64,000 bases of DNA, from the NCBI GenBank assembly GCA_021774335.1, contig JAJFJD010000040.1, positions 186,001-250,000 of the forward strand, read 5' to 3'. The notes under the pieces were generated by a model that saw only the letters and a list, made by a program, of their open reading frames with translations, did no database searches and was not told the origin of the DNA. The translations under genes and the position numbers were made by a program. The DNA comes from Alphaproteobacteria bacterium (GTDB lineage Bacteria > Pseudomonadota > Alphaproteobacteria > UBA8366). Shown one piece after another: positions 36,811 to 46,363 of this stretch; the first letter of the stretch is position 1, and every line of letters starts with the position of its first letter.

Positions 36811-38160
36811 TTAGTCCTCCGCGGTCTCCTCGAGCCACTCTTCCAGCCAGTGGATGTGGTAATCGCCGTTCAAGAACGTCGGATTCTCCACAAGCCTTTG
36901 ATGCAGCGGCGTCGTCGTCTCGATACCACCAATCACGAACTCCTCCAACGCGCGGCGCAACCGCATCAGGCATTCGTTGCGTGTCTTGCCGTGAACGATC
37001 AGCTTGGCCACGAGACTGTCGTAATGCGGCGGCACTGTATATCCGGAGTATAGCGCAGAATCGACCCGGACTCCGAGCCCTCCCGGCGCATGGAAATCTG
37101 TCACCGTGCCGGGCGAAGGCACGAAAGTAACTGGATTTTCCGCGTTGATACGGCATTCGATCGCGTGTCCGGCCAAGATGATATCCGACTGACTCACGTC
37201 CAAGTGCCCGCCCGCCGCAATTCGGATCTGTTCCCGTACCAGGTCAACGCCGCTGATCATTTCCGATACGGGATGCTCCACCTGAAGCCGCGTGTTCATT
37301 TCGATGAAAAAGAACTCACCGTTCTCGTACAGGAATTCGATCGTACCGGCGCTGCGATAGGCCAGTTTCGATAGGGCGGATGTCACCGTTTCGCCGATCC
37401 GGCTCCGCTCCTTGGCGTTGAGCGCTGGGGACGGGGCTTCTTCCAGCACCTTTTGATGGCGGCGCTGGAGCGAGCAATCGCGTTCGCCGAAATGCAGGAC
37501 GTTGCCGTGACCGTCGCCGAGCACCTGTATTTCAATGTGCCGTGGCTGTCCCAGGAGTTTTTCGATGTAGACCGTGTCGTCGCCGAAGGCGGCGAGCGCT
37601 TCCTGCCGGCATGTGGATAGCGCTTCCGGCAGCTCGGCGGCGTTGTTGGCGATCTTCATACCGCGTCCACCGCCGCCCGATGACGCCTTGAGCAGCACGG
37701 GAAAGCCGATCTCCTCGGCCACGGCGACCGCCTCGTCGGGAGTGTCCACGGCGCCGTCGGAGCCGGGCACGACGGGCAGGCCGATCTCGCGGGCGGTTTC
37801 CTTTGCCTGGACCTTGTCGCCCATCAGGCTGATGTGTTCGGGGCTCGGACCGATGAAGACGAGGTCGTGTTCCTCGACCATTTGGGCGAACTGAGCGTTC
37901 TCGGACAGGAAGCCGATGCCGGGATGAACCGCGTCCGCGCCGGTGATTGTCGCCGCGGTGAGAATGGCCGGAATGTTGAGATAACTGTCCTTCGACGGCG
38001 GTGGCCCGATGCAAACGGATTCATCTGCAAGTCGGACATGCATTGTGTCCGCATCGGCGGTCGAATGGACGGCGACCGTGCGGATGCCCATTTCGCGGCA
38101 AGCGCGGTGGATGCGGAGGGCGATCTCGCCCCGGTTGGCGATGAGGACCTTCTCGAACAA
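36811..38160 (-). CDS. accC: Acetyl-CoA carboxylase, biotin carboxylase subunit
   Basis: 449 residues, family length. Carboxylates biotin on AccB using ATP and bicarbonate, the first step of fatty acid synthesis. ATP-grasp signatures: KVLIANRGEIALRIHRACREMG at the N-terminus, the glycine-rich KASSGGGGRGMKIA lid, and FIEMNTRLQVEHPVSEMISGVDLV with the catalytic Glu/Asn/Arg residues. Five bases separate it from accB upstream and three from aat downstream, so all are one transcript. The other subunits, accA and accD, are not in the window. Confidence 0.97.
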   Translation of the reverse strand: MFEKVLIANRGEIALRIHRACREMGIRTVAVHSTADADTMHVRLADESVCIGPPPSKDSYLNIPAILTAATITGADAVHPGIGFLSENAQFAQMVEEHDLVFIGPSPEHISLMGDKVQAKETAREIGLPVVPGSDGAVDTPDEAVAVAEEIGFPVLLKASSGGGGRGMKIANNAAELPEALSTCRQEALAAFGDDTVYIEKLLGQPRHIEIQVLGDGHGNVLHFGERDCSLQRRHQKVLEEAPSPALNAKERSRIGETVTSALSKLAYRSAGTIEFLYENGEFFFIEMNTRLQVEHPVSEMISGVDLVREQIRIAAGGHLDVSQSDIILAGHAIECRINAENPVTFVPSPGTVTDFHAPGGLGVRVDSALYSGYTVPPHYDSLVAKLIVHGKTRNECLMRLRRALEEFVIGGIETTTPLHQRLVENPTFLNGDYHIHWLEEWLEETAED

Positions 38161-38165
38161 GGCGG

Positions 38166-38612
38166 CTACCCGATCACGACCAAGGTTTCGCCGAACTCGA
38201 CGGGTTGCCCGTCTTCGACGGCGACGCGTTTCACGGTGCCGGTGCGCGGCGCGGGGATTTGGTTCATCACCTTCATAGCCTCGACGATCAGCAGGGTCTG
38301 CCCTTCTGAAACGGTGTCTCCGACTTTGATGAACGGATCCGCGCCCGGCTGGGATGATAGGTAGACCGTGCCGACCATGGGCGACGGTACGGCGCCTGCT
38401 TCATCAGCGGGAGTATCGGCGGGAGCGGGGACTGGCGCGGCTGGTGCAGCGGGCATGGCCGGCGCTGTGACTGCGGCGGTCACCGTCGTGTTTCCCCGTG
38501 CGACGCGGATGGACTTATTGCCTTCGCAGACCTCAATCTCCGTCAGGTTCGTTTCGTCGAGCAGCTGACCAAGTTCCCGGATCAGCGTCTTGTCGACCTG
38601 AAATTTTGGCAT
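38166..38612 (-). CDS. accB: Acetyl-CoA carboxylase, biotin carboxyl carrier protein
   Basis: 148 residues. The N-terminal segment ([23 protein letters not shown]) is the BCCP dimer/holoenzyme region. An Ala/Pro-rich linker (about 45-72) follows, then the biotinyl domain with the thumb region and the biotinylated lysine in [11 protein letters not shown] (about Lys114). Directly upstream of accC, as is standard. Confidence 0.97.
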   Translation of the reverse strand: MPKFQVDKTLIRELGQLLDETNLTEIEVCEGNKSIRVARGNTTVTAAVTAPAMPAAPAAPVPAPADTPADEAGAVPSPMVGTVYLSSQPGADPFIKVGDTVSEGQTLLIVEAMKVMNQIPAPRTGTVKRVAVEDGQPVEFGETLVVIG

Positions 38613-38662
38613 GAAATGTCCTTCTTCGATGATCTCGGGCGTCTCGTGTCGCAGCCCGTTCC

Positions 38663-39112
38663 TTAGTCATTCGCCAACAGACGTTGGACGGCGTCGAGCG
38701 CAAGATCGTATCCCGCCGCACCGAATCCGCAAATGACGCCGCTTGCCGCCGGCGCGATAAAGGAACGGTGACGGAAATCTTCCCGCGCGTAAATGTTTGA
38801 GAGATGTAGTTCAATGATCGGCACGTCCAGGATCGATAAAGCGTCGAGCAGTGCCACCGAGGTATGGGTCAAGGCGCCGGCATTGATCACCACCGCGTCC
38901 TGCGTGCCGCGTGCCTCTTGAATCCAGGTTACCAGTTCGGCTTCGCTATTGGATTGACGGAAATCTACCGTAAGACCCAGCGTCTTTGCCTTTTGCTTGC
39001 ATGCGGCGTCGATATCCGCCAGCGTTTCGCGGCCATAGATTTCCGGCTCGCGCACGCCAAGCATGTTCAAGTTGGGGCCGTTGAGAATGAGGACACTTGA
39101 TGGGTCAGCCAC
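38663..39112 (-). CDS. aroQ: 3-dehydroquinate dehydratase, type II
   Basis: 149 residues; third step of the shikimate pathway. [19 protein letters not shown] holds the conserved Asn/Arg/Tyr set, [18 protein letters not shown] the substrate-binding Asn and Thr/Ser, and [19 protein letters not shown] the catalytic loop with His and Arg. Heads the aroQ-accB-accC-aat unit (50 bp before accB). Family members have 140-150 residues, so the ATG at 39112 is right. Confidence 0.96.
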   Translation of the reverse strand: MADPSSVLILNGPNLNMLGVREPEIYGRETLADIDAACKQKAKTLGLTVDFRQSNSEAELVTWIQEARGTQDAVVINAGALTHTSVALLDALSILDVPIIELHLSNIYAREDFRHRSFIAPAASGVICGFGAAGYDLALDAVQRLLAND

Positions 39113-39254
39113 GGGCCGCCACCTGCCGGTACTGTTGAAGACAGGCTATATGTGGGCTCAAATTCGAACAAATGGCAAGTATTAGTATGGTAACAATCGT
39201 TAATGGTTGGCAGCCGAACAATACCGTGAAACTGAAACTCAAGGACTCGATAGT

Positions 39255-41180
39255 ATGAAAAGTCCGAACATTGCGCCATTCGGAAGTTGGCGTTCGCCCA
39301 TCACAGCCGATCGCATCGTCGCCGGCAATGTCGGCTTGGGACAGATTGCCTTGAACCGGGGCTGCGTCTATTGGACCGAATCACGACCGACCGAAGGCGG
39401 TCGTGTCGCATTGGTTCGGCGTGATGCCGACGGCGCGGTGGAGGATGTGCTGCCGGCGCCCGTCAGTGTGCGGACTCGGGTTCATGAATACGGCGGGGGG
39501 GCCTTTGCGGTTGCCGACGGCACGATTTGGTTCAGCAATGACAAGGACCAGTTGATCTATCGGATGGATGATGGCCAGGCGCCGGTGCCGATCACTCCGG
39601 CGGGGTCGTGCCGATATGCGGATCTGGTGGCGGATCCGCAGAATAACCGGCTGCTGGCGGTCTGCGAGGATCATGCGGCGCCTGATGAGCCGGCTAACAG
39701 TATCGTCGCCATTGCTGCAGACGGGACCGCGCAGGTCCTCGCCGACGGCAGCGACTTTTATGCCGCGCCGCGTCCGTCGCCGGACGGTAGCCACCTGCTT
39801 TGGCTGTCCTGGAACCATCCGAACATGCCGTGGGACGGTTGCGTGCTGACACGCGGAACGCTCGACGGCACTGGTGCGGTTGTGGAAACCGAAATACTTG
39901 CCGGCGGGGTGGACGAGGCGTTGTTTCAACCCGAATGGTCGCCGGACGGCGATGTCTATTTCGTCTCTGACCGGTCGGGATGGTGGAATCTCTACCGTTG
40001 GGCGGACGACGGTGCGCAGCCGATCAGTCCGATGCAGGCGGAAGTGGGGCTACCGCAGTGGATTTTCAATATGCGCACATATGGATTTGCCGATTCTGGT
40101 CAAATCTTTGCCATTCGGACCACCGATGGACTCGCTGAACTGCTCGCGATCTCGGTTGAGAAGGGCACGACCGATGTCATTCCAACGCCGTATGTCGAGA
40201 TGCATGGTTTGGTCGCCGATGCGCAGCGGACCGTCTTCATTGGCAGCGGGTCGCTGGATGTACCGGTCATTGCCGGGCTCGACGCTGCGGATCGCACCGT
40301 CGCGGAGTTGCGGCGTTCCGCGGCCGACATGCCGGACCCCGCAGTCGTATCGGTGGCGCAACCGGCCACCTTTGACAGTGCGAATGGGCGCCCGGCGCAC
40401 GCGTTCTATTACCCACCGAAGAATGACAGTTTCCTGGGGCCTGACACGGCGTTACCGCCGCTTATCGTGAAGAGCCACGGCGGGCCGACCGGCCAATCTG
40501 GATGCGGCTTCAATCTCAAGATTCAGTATTGGACAAGTCGGGGATTCGCCGTTCTGGACGTGAATTACGGTGGCAGCACCGGGTATGGCCGTTCCTATCG
40601 CCGCGCGCTTGACGGGGCTTGGGGCGTCGTGGATGTCGAAGACTGTGTGGCGGGCGCCCAATGGCTCGTCGCGCAGGGATTGGCCGATCCCAATCGGCTT
40701 GCGATTACGGGCGGGAGTGCTGGCGGCTATACAACACTATGTGCGCTTACGTTTTGTGACGTATTCAAGGCCGGAGCAAGCCATTACGGCATCGGCGACC
40801 TGGAAGCGTTGGCGCGTGACACCCATAAATTTGAATCCCGCTATTTAGATCGCCTCATCGGGAAATGGCCGGATGATCGCGCGATCTATGAAGCGCGCTC
40901 GCCGTTGCACCATGCCGAGGGACTGAATTGTCCAGTGATCTTCTTCCAAGGTTCCGAGGATAAGGTTGTTCCGCCGAATCAAGCGGAAGGCATGGTCGCG
41001 GCGCTGCGCGACAAAGGCATTCCGGTGGCCTATGTTGCCTTTGACGGCGAAGGGCACGGCTTTCGCCAGGCGGAGAATATCCAGCGGGCGCTCGAAGGCG
41101 AATTGGCGTTTTACGGGCGTGTGTTTGGCTTCGAGCCCTCGGACCAAATTGAACCTCTCGACATCGATAACCTTCCCTAA
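39255..41180 (+). CDS. S9 family prolyl oligopeptidase-type peptidase (dipeptidyl aminopeptidase/acylaminoacyl peptidase-like)
   Basis: 641 residues, no signal peptide. The N-terminal ~370 residues form WD40-like propeller blades (repeated DG-x-x/W patterns such as FQPEWSPDGDVYFVSDRSGWWNLYRW). The C-terminal alpha/beta hydrolase carries the serine in TGGSAGGYTT, the aspartate in GSEDKVVPP and the histidine in DGEGHGFR. These enzymes trim short peptides. The start at ATG 39255 follows AAGGAC; an upstream frame is ignored. It and the next gene are inserted, in the opposite direction, between aroQ and the DsbA/M48 genes. Confidence 0.92.
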   Translation: MKSPNIAPFGSWRSPITADRIVAGNVGLGQIALNRGCVYWTESRPTEGGRVALVRRDADGAVEDVLPAPVSVRTRVHEYGGGAFAVADGTIWFSNDKDQLIYRMDDGQAPVPITPAGSCRYADLVADPQNNRLLAVCEDHAAPDEPANSIVAIAADGTAQVLADGSDFYAAPRPSPDGSHLLWLSWNHPNMPWDGCVLTRGTLDGTGAVVETEILAGGVDEALFQPEWSPDGDVYFVSDRSGWWNLYRWADDGAQPISPMQAEVGLPQWIFNMRTYGFADSGQIFAIRTTDGLAELLAISVEKGTTDVIPTPYVEMHGLVADAQRTVFIGSGSLDVPVIAGLDAADRTVAELRRSAADMPDPAVVSVAQPATFDSANGRPAHAFYYPPKNDSFLGPDTALPPLIVKSHGGPTGQSGCGFNLKIQYWTSRGFAVLDVNYGGSTGYGRSYRRALDGAWGVVDVEDCVAGAQWLVAQGLADPNRLAITGGSAGGYTTLCALTFCDVFKAGASHYGIGDLEALARDTHKFESRYLDRLIGKWPDDRAIYEARSPLHHAEGLNCPVIFFQGSEDKVVPPNQAEGMVAALRDKGIPVAYVAFDGEGHGFRQAENIQRALEGELAFYGRVFGFEPSDQIEPLDIDNLP

Positions 41181-41210
41181 CATCAGGATACGCGGAGGAC
41201 CGAAACCAGC

Positions 41211-42383
41211 ATGCGGATTACCGACATCAAGGACCTGACCCTCTCGACCGGCGAGAAGCGGTCGAATGCAATGATGGATTTCAGCGACATGACGACGGGC
41301 TTCGTCGCGGTCGTGACGGATGTGGTGCGCGATGGCCGGCCGGTGATTGGATATGGGTTTAGCGGTACGGGACGATATAGTCAGAACGCCATCTGCCGCG
41401 ATCGAATGATCCCGCGCATCATGGCGGCCGACCCCGATACATTGCAAAACGATGCCGGAGACAATCTCGACCCGTTCCGGGTTTGGGATTGCATGATGCA
41501 GAAAGAAAAGCCCGGTGGCCATGGCGACCGGGCCGTCGCCGCGGCAACGCTCGACATGGCGGTGTGGGACGCCGCGGCGAAGATCGCCGGGCAGCCGCTC
41601 TACCGGTATCTCGCGGATAACTATGGGAAATCACCGGTTCCGGACCGGGTGCCTGTCTATGTCGGCGGCGGTTACTACGCGCCCGGCCGCGGGTTGCCGG
41701 AATTGCAGGACGAAATCCGCGGCCATCTGGACGACGGCTTCGTTGTCGTGAAGATGAAGATCGGCGGCGCGCCGCTGGCCGAGGATTTAAAGCGGCTGGA
41801 TGCCGTAATGGCGATTGTTCCGTCGGACAACCTTGCGGTCGACGCGAATGGGCGGTTCGATCATACGGCGGCGATGCAATACTCGGACGCGCTTGCGCCG
41901 CTCGGGCTCCGATGGTTTGAGGAGCCGGGCTTTCCGCTCGACTTCGATCTGCAAGCCGATATCGCGCGCCACTATGACGGGCCACTCGCGACCGGTGAGA
42001 ACCTGTTGTCCATGTGGGACGCAAAGAACCTGTTGCGCTACGGCGGCCTGCGTCCCGAAAAGGATTATCTTCAGTTCGATTGCGCTCTGAGCTACGGCAT
42101 CTGCGAATATATCCGCACGATCGATATGGTCGAGGAGCATGGCTGGTCGCGCCAACGGCTCTATCCGCACGGCGGACACCTGTTGTCGCTGCATATCACT
42201 GCCGGACTGGGGTTGGGCGGGACCGAGGCATACCCGCGGACGCATCAGCCGGTCGGCGGGTTTACCGACGGTCTGACAATTGCCGATGGATATGTCGGAC
42301 TGCCGGATATTCCCGGCCTCGGGTTTGAGGGGAAATCGAACCTGTACGAGACGTTGAAACGTCTCGGTGCCGAACCTGACTAG
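41211..42383 (+). CDS. tarD: D(-)-tartrate dehydratase-like enolase superfamily enzyme
   Basis: 390 residues. The whole sequence follows the Bradyrhizobium TarD subfamily pattern: MDFSDMTTGFVAVVTDVVRDGRPVIGYGF, MQKEKPGGHGDRAVAAATLDMAVWD, PLATGENLLS and a PHGGH segment. Metal and catalytic residues of the mandelate racemase subgroup are in place: Lys181-Met-Lys183, Asp211, Glu237/238, Glu263 and His320. The predicted reaction is dehydration of D-tartrate to oxaloacetate. It follows the S9 peptidase by 30 bp, and its stop slightly overlaps the convergent DsbA-like gene. No tartrate transporter is adjacent, so substrate remains an inference from the close family match. Confidence 0.85.
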   Translation: MRITDIKDLTLSTGEKRSNAMMDFSDMTTGFVAVVTDVVRDGRPVIGYGFSGTGRYSQNAICRDRMIPRIMAADPDTLQNDAGDNLDPFRVWDCMMQKEKPGGHGDRAVAAATLDMAVWDAAAKIAGQPLYRYLADNYGKSPVPDRVPVYVGGGYYAPGRGLPELQDEIRGHLDDGFVVVKMKIGGAPLAEDLKRLDAVMAIVPSDNLAVDANGRFDHTAAMQYSDALAPLGLRWFEEPGFPLDFDLQADIARHYDGPLATGENLLSMWDAKNLLRYGGLRPEKDYLQFDCALSYGICEYIRTIDMVEEHGWSRQRLYPHGGHLLSLHITAGLGLGGTEAYPRTHQPVGGFTDGLTIADGYVGLPDIPGLGFEGKSNLYETLKRLGAEPD

Positions 42384-43120
42384 CTCTGGTTGCGGGCCGC
42401 GGCGATCAATTCCTGCATGCGGGTTTTGTCGATCGCGCCGGGAATCAGCTTGTTGCCGATCACGAAACCAGGCGTCCCGTTGATGCCAAGGGTTTGAGCG
42501 AGTTGCAGCGTTTCATGCAAATACGCCGTGATCTTCGGGTCTTCCATGTCGCGCTTCAGTTGATCCACGTCGAGGCCAACTTTGGATGCAAGCCGCAGGA
42601 CTTTTTCCGGGGTCAGCCGGCCGCGGGCGCCCATGATCGCAACGTGATACTGCTGATACTTGCCTTGTTTGTTCGAGGCCATTGCGGCGCGGGCCGCAAA
42701 CTCCGACGCGGGTCCAAGGATCGGAAGTTCCTTCCAAACAACCTTGACCTGCTTGTCGCTCTCCAACACCTCAAGCACGGTGCTGAGCGTCCGTTTGCAG
42801 AAGCCGCACTGGTAGTCGAAGAACTCGACCACCGTCACGTCGCCCTTGCGGTTGCCCGAGATTGGCGTCATCGGGTGCTCGAACAACTTGTCTTTTTGGG
42901 CGATGAGCGCCGCGGCCGCCGCTTTTTCTTGCGCGTTGCGTTCCTGCGCCTCGTATTTCTCGAGCGCTTCGATGATCACTTCCGGATGCTCGAGGATATA
43001 GGTCCGAATCGCCTTATCGAACGCTTCCTTCTCCATGGCCTTGAAAGTTTCGTCCGCGTTGGCGGGACCAAGGGCGAGAAGTGCGGCTATGAAGGGAACG
43101 GCGAAGGCGAGTTTGCGCAC
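42380..43120 (-). CDS. DsbA-family thiol:disulfide interchange protein
   Basis: 246 residues from GTG 43120, which has GGAG nine bases upstream. Signal peptide with cleavage after ANA (residue 22). An N-terminal helical segment (about 28-75) resembles the ScsC/Com1 dimerisation region. The thioredoxin-fold domain has the active site CGFC at 105-108 in VVEFFDYQCGFCKRT and the cis-proline in GINGTPGFVIG. It oxidises or isomerises disulfides in the periplasm. It shares direction with the M48 protease gene upstream (149-bp gap), a neighbour pair seen in many alphaproteobacteria next to aroQ-accBC. Confidence 0.92.
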   Translation of the reverse strand: MRKLAFAVPFIAALLALGPANADETFKAMEKEAFDKAIRTYILEHPEVIIEALEKYEAQERNAQEKAAAAALIAQKDKLFEHPMTPISGNRKGDVTVVEFFDYQCGFCKRTLSTVLEVLESDKQVKVVWKELPILGPASEFAARAAMASNKQGKYQQYHVAIMGARGRLTPEKVLRLASKVGLDVDQLKRDMEDPKITAYLHETLQLAQTLGINGTPGFVIGNKLIPGAIDKTRMQELIAAARNQS

Positions 43121-43269
43121 AGTTCGATTACTCCACGAGTCGTTGGTCGGCGAGCACGGCACAACTATCTCCTACGCCGCCGTCGCCCGCAAGCTATTGC
43201 AGGTGCTCTTTAGCACGACTCACGAAGTGGTGAGCGGTGCCTGGACACCGTGACCGGCATTCGATGCGA

Positions 43270-44670
43270 CTATTTCTTGTCTTTTTTCAAGCGTTTGGCC
43301 TGAAGCTCAATATCCTGCGCCCGAATCCATTGCGCGGATCCGTTCGGCAACAGTCGCATTGCGCGTTTTGCGCGCTGAGCGGCGGTGCGAATATCACCCT
43401 TGAGCAGCGCCTCTTCTGCAAGAGCATGGGAGACGAGCCCGTGCTTTTGCTGGCGTCCGTACGCCGTGGCGAGTTGCCGCCACGCCCGCGGGATTTCGGA
43501 CTCGTACCGTATCGCTTCCTTGATGTTGGCGACCGTGGCGTCGAGTTCCTTGGGGTCGTTTACGGCGATCTGCATTTGCGCCAGGCTTAGTCGAATGAGG
43601 GCCGCCCACGGGAGAATCTCGATCGCTTTGCGATATGCCGTTGACGCCTCCTGCGTGCGTCCGGCATCCCGCAGAATGTCGCCCCGCATTTCATGCAGGA
43701 AAGGGTCTTTGGGCGTTTTTTCGATTAGCGGGTCAAGAATTGCGAGCGCCTTCTGGGTCTCGTTCAATTTCATATACGCCACGGTCCGGGCGTAATTTGC
43801 CTCCATGCTGGAATCGGACGCTTTGTACCGCCGCAGCGTATCGACCGGCGGGTTCAGAAATCCCAAGATCTTGCCGCGCATCCGGTTGTGGGCTTCGAGC
43901 AGTTCCGGTGCGATGGGGACGTCGGAATATTGCGACCGCTCGATATGGTTTTGGATGAACCGAATTCGATCCTGGGTGAGGGGATGCGAGCGCGTGTATG
44001 GGTCGCCACTTGCGCCGTAAATGCCTTCCTCCCGCTTGAGGGTCGTCATGAATTCCAACAATCCTCGCGACGACTGGCCGCTGCCGTCCAGAAACCGGAT
44101 CGCCGCCTGGTCCGCCGCCTGTTCGTGGCCGCGGGTGTAGGCAAGTATGCTGCGCTGCCCGACCGTAGCGCCGCCCAAAACGGCCGCGCCAATTCCTTCC
44201 GGTCGTCCGGCCGCGGCCGCTGCGGCGCCGCCTAGGATCGTCGCAATGATGGATTGGGCGGTTGCCGCTTTAAGACCTTCTTTAATACGTGACAGGTGGC
44301 CCCCGGTAATGTGGCCGGTTTCATGCGCGAGCACGCCAATGACCTGGCCCGGATGATCCGCGGTGGTCAACAGTCCAGTATGGATGAAAATGCGCATGCC
44401 GCCTGCGACAAATGCGTTCAACCGCGGATCATTGACCAAGTGAATTCGGACCGAGGATGCATCCAAGCCGGCTGCTCGGAACAGTGGCGCTGTGTACACC
44501 CGAATGGTATTTTCGATTTCGGTATCACGGATAAGCGCCAAGCCTTGCGCAGTTACGCGGGATGATGACCAAGATGTCGCAAGGGCGGCCAGCAGAATCA
44601 GAGCGGAGATTCGCGGCGCGCAACGAAGATTTATTTTGTTACAGATACCTAGCAACGGTCTGATCCCCAA
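43270..44670 (-). CDS. M48 family periplasmic metalloprotease with TPR repeats (BepA/YfgC-like)
   Basis: 466 residues from TTG 44670, supported by GAGGTG five bases upstream; no ATG fits the N-terminus. A signal peptide ends near VTA-QG (residue 41). The zinc site is HETGH at 116-120, with the third ligand in HEQAADQAA. RSHPLTQDRI is the next conserved block. The second half (about 285-466) is tetratricopeptide-like (ASTAYRKAIEIL and similar). In E. coli the homologue BepA degrades or helps fold stalled outer-membrane LptD. Divergent from the GGT-like lipoprotein, with only 52 bp between starts. Confidence 0.92.
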   Translation of the reverse strand: MGIRPLLGICNKINLRCAPRISALILLAALATSWSSSRVTAQGLALIRDTEIENTIRVYTAPLFRAAGLDASSVRIHLVNDPRLNAFVAGGMRIFIHTGLLTTADHPGQVIGVLAHETGHITGGHLSRIKEGLKAATAQSIIATILGGAAAAAAGRPEGIGAAVLGGATVGQRSILAYTRGHEQAADQAAIRFLDGSGQSSRGLLEFMTTLKREEGIYGASGDPYTRSHPLTQDRIRFIQNHIERSQYSDVPIAPELLEAHNRMRGKILGFLNPPVDTLRRYKASDSSMEANYARTVAYMKLNETQKALAILDPLIEKTPKDPFLHEMRGDILRDAGRTQEASTAYRKAIEILPWAALIRLSLAQMQIAVNDPKELDATVANIKEAIRYESEIPRAWRQLATAYGRQQKHGLVSHALAEEALLKGDIRTAAQRAKRAMRLLPNGSAQWIRAQDIELQAKRLKKDKK

Positions 44671-44722
44671 AATGTCACCTCAGATATGTAGTGTTTCAAT
44701 GTGGTTCAAAAAAGGCGCCCGT

Positions 44723-46357
44723 ATGAATATTGGCGCTGTGTTCGCCTGCTTGCTCTTCCTAAGCGCTTGTGGGGACAGTCGTTTCAGCGACACTTTGGAA
44801 ACGATCCTGCCCGATCCCAGTGATTACGTCTACGGCGCATTCGTCGCGGACGACTCGCGGGCGGTCGTTGGGGCACGGAACGCTCTGGCCAAGGGCGGCA
44901 GCGCCGCAGACGCGGCCGTTGCCTTGTATTTCACCTTGTCGGTAACGATGCCGTCGGTCGCGTCGCTTGGTGGCGGCGGGGTCTGTCTAGTGCACGATCC
45001 CAAGACGCAACGAACCGAAATGCTCGACTTCATTGCGCCGGAACCGAAGAGCGGTGTGACCGGCGGGGATCGGCCCACCGCCGTACCGGCGAGTGTCCGT
45101 GGTATGGCGGCGTTGCATCGCCGATTCGGACGTTTGCGCTGGTCAGACACGGTGATTCATGCGGAAACGTTGGCGCGCGGCGGTTTTGTCGTATCCAAGG
45201 AAACGGCGGGGGACCTGGCGCGCGCGGCACGTCCTCTGTTCGTCGATGAAGGTGCGCGCCGTGTTTTCTCGATGGCGGATGGATCGCCTGTGATCGAGGG
45301 AGAGCTGATCAGACAGGTCGAGTTGGGGGCGACGCTCGGCCAGATCAGGGCACGCGGTGCGGGCGCTTTTTATTCCGGACCGCTCGCCAATCGTTTGGTC
45401 GAGGGAGTTCGCCAGGTGGGCGGCACCATCACTAACCAGGATTTACGGTCGTACCTGCCACGTTGGCGACCCGCACTGACAGTCCAGTATGGCGAAAACG
45501 ATCTGCATGTCGCTGGGCCGCCCGTGTTGTCGGGCGCGGTGATCGCGCAGATGTGGCAAATGTTGCTGACGGATCAGCGCTATGAAAAGGCGCCTGCCGA
45601 AGAACGGCCGCATCTGCTGGCGGAAGTGGCGCGTCGTGCATTCTCCGATCGGGAAACATGGATCGGTATCAATGGCGACCGCCAGACTCAATCCACGCGC
45701 CTGTTGTCGTCCGAGCATGCGCGGCAACTCATGGCGTCTTACGACGCAGGCCGCGCAACGCCGCCGGGCGTACCGCAAACCGGCGCCGCGCTGATATCCG
45801 AGAATCCCTCGGGCACTGGCTTCGTGGTCGTCGATGGCCGGGGGCTGGCCGTGGCCTGTACCACGACGCTCTACAATCCCTTCGGTACGGGCCGGCTTGT
45901 GCCGGGCGTCGGAATCTTCATGGCGCAGGCCCCGGGGGTCGGGTCGCGCAATCCGTTTTCGCTCAGTCCTGCGATGGTGACCGACCGAGAGGGAAAGATT
46001 TTCCGGTTCGCGGCAGCCGGTGTCGCGGGGCAGGCGGTGCCGAGTGTTATTGTTGGCATTGCCGCGCGGACCCTGTTGGAGAAGCAGCCGGCAAAAGAGG
46101 CGGTAACGGGACCGCGCCTCCACCCGCTGCCGGGGTCGGATGCAGTTATCGTGGAGGCGGCCGAAACACCCCCACGTGTCGAAACATTGGTGCGCCGGGG
46201 CCACGCAATTCTCCGGCGACCCAGTCTTGGTCGGGTTAACGTCATCAATTGCTCCACCGGAATTCCCATTCCATCCCTGTCTAAGGTCAATTGCCGCCCC
46301 GTCGCCGACAATCGCGGGTCCGGCACCGGCCTAGAGCTGCTCATTGAACTCGAGTAA
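44723..46357 (+). CDS. Gamma-glutamyltransferase-like lipoprotein lacking the catalytic threonine
   Basis: 544 residues. An N-terminal lipoprotein signal (FACLLFLSAC, lipid on about Cys15) is followed by a GGT fold: ALAKGGSAADAAVALYFTLSVTMPSVASLGGGG is the large-subunit signature and LAVACTTTLYNPFGTGRLVPG that of the small subunit. The autocleavage site, however, reads ENPSGTGFVVVD. Aligned on VVD, the nucleophile threonine of the family TTH motif is Gly364 and the following histidine is also glycine. By inference it cannot self-process or transfer gamma-glutamyl groups. ATG 44723 follows AAGG; an upstream frame is ignored. Six bases precede the aminotransferase gene, so both are probably co-transcribed. 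Confidence 0.85.
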   Translation: MNIGAVFACLLFLSACGDSRFSDTLETILPDPSDYVYGAFVADDSRAVVGARNALAKGGSAADAAVALYFTLSVTMPSVASLGGGGVCLVHDPKTQRTEMLDFIAPEPKSGVTGGDRPTAVPASVRGMAALHRRFGRLRWSDTVIHAETLARGGFVVSKETAGDLARAARPLFVDEGARRVFSMADGSPVIEGELIRQVELGATLGQIRARGAGAFYSGPLANRLVEGVRQVGGTITNQDLRSYLPRWRPALTVQYGENDLHVAGPPVLSGAVIAQMWQMLLTDQRYEKAPAEERPHLLAEVARRAFSDRETWIGINGDRQTQSTRLLSSEHARQLMASYDAGRATPPGVPQTGAALISENPSGTGFVVVDGRGLAVACTTTLYNPFGTGRLVPGVGIFMAQAPGVGSRNPFSLSPAMVTDREGKIFRFAAAGVAGQAVPSVIVGIAARTLLEKQPAKEAVTGPRLHPLPGSDAVIVEAAETPPRVETLVRRGHAILRRPSLGRVNVINCSTGIPIPSLSKVNCRPVADNRGSGTGLELLIELE

Positions 46358-46363
46358 CGCCGT

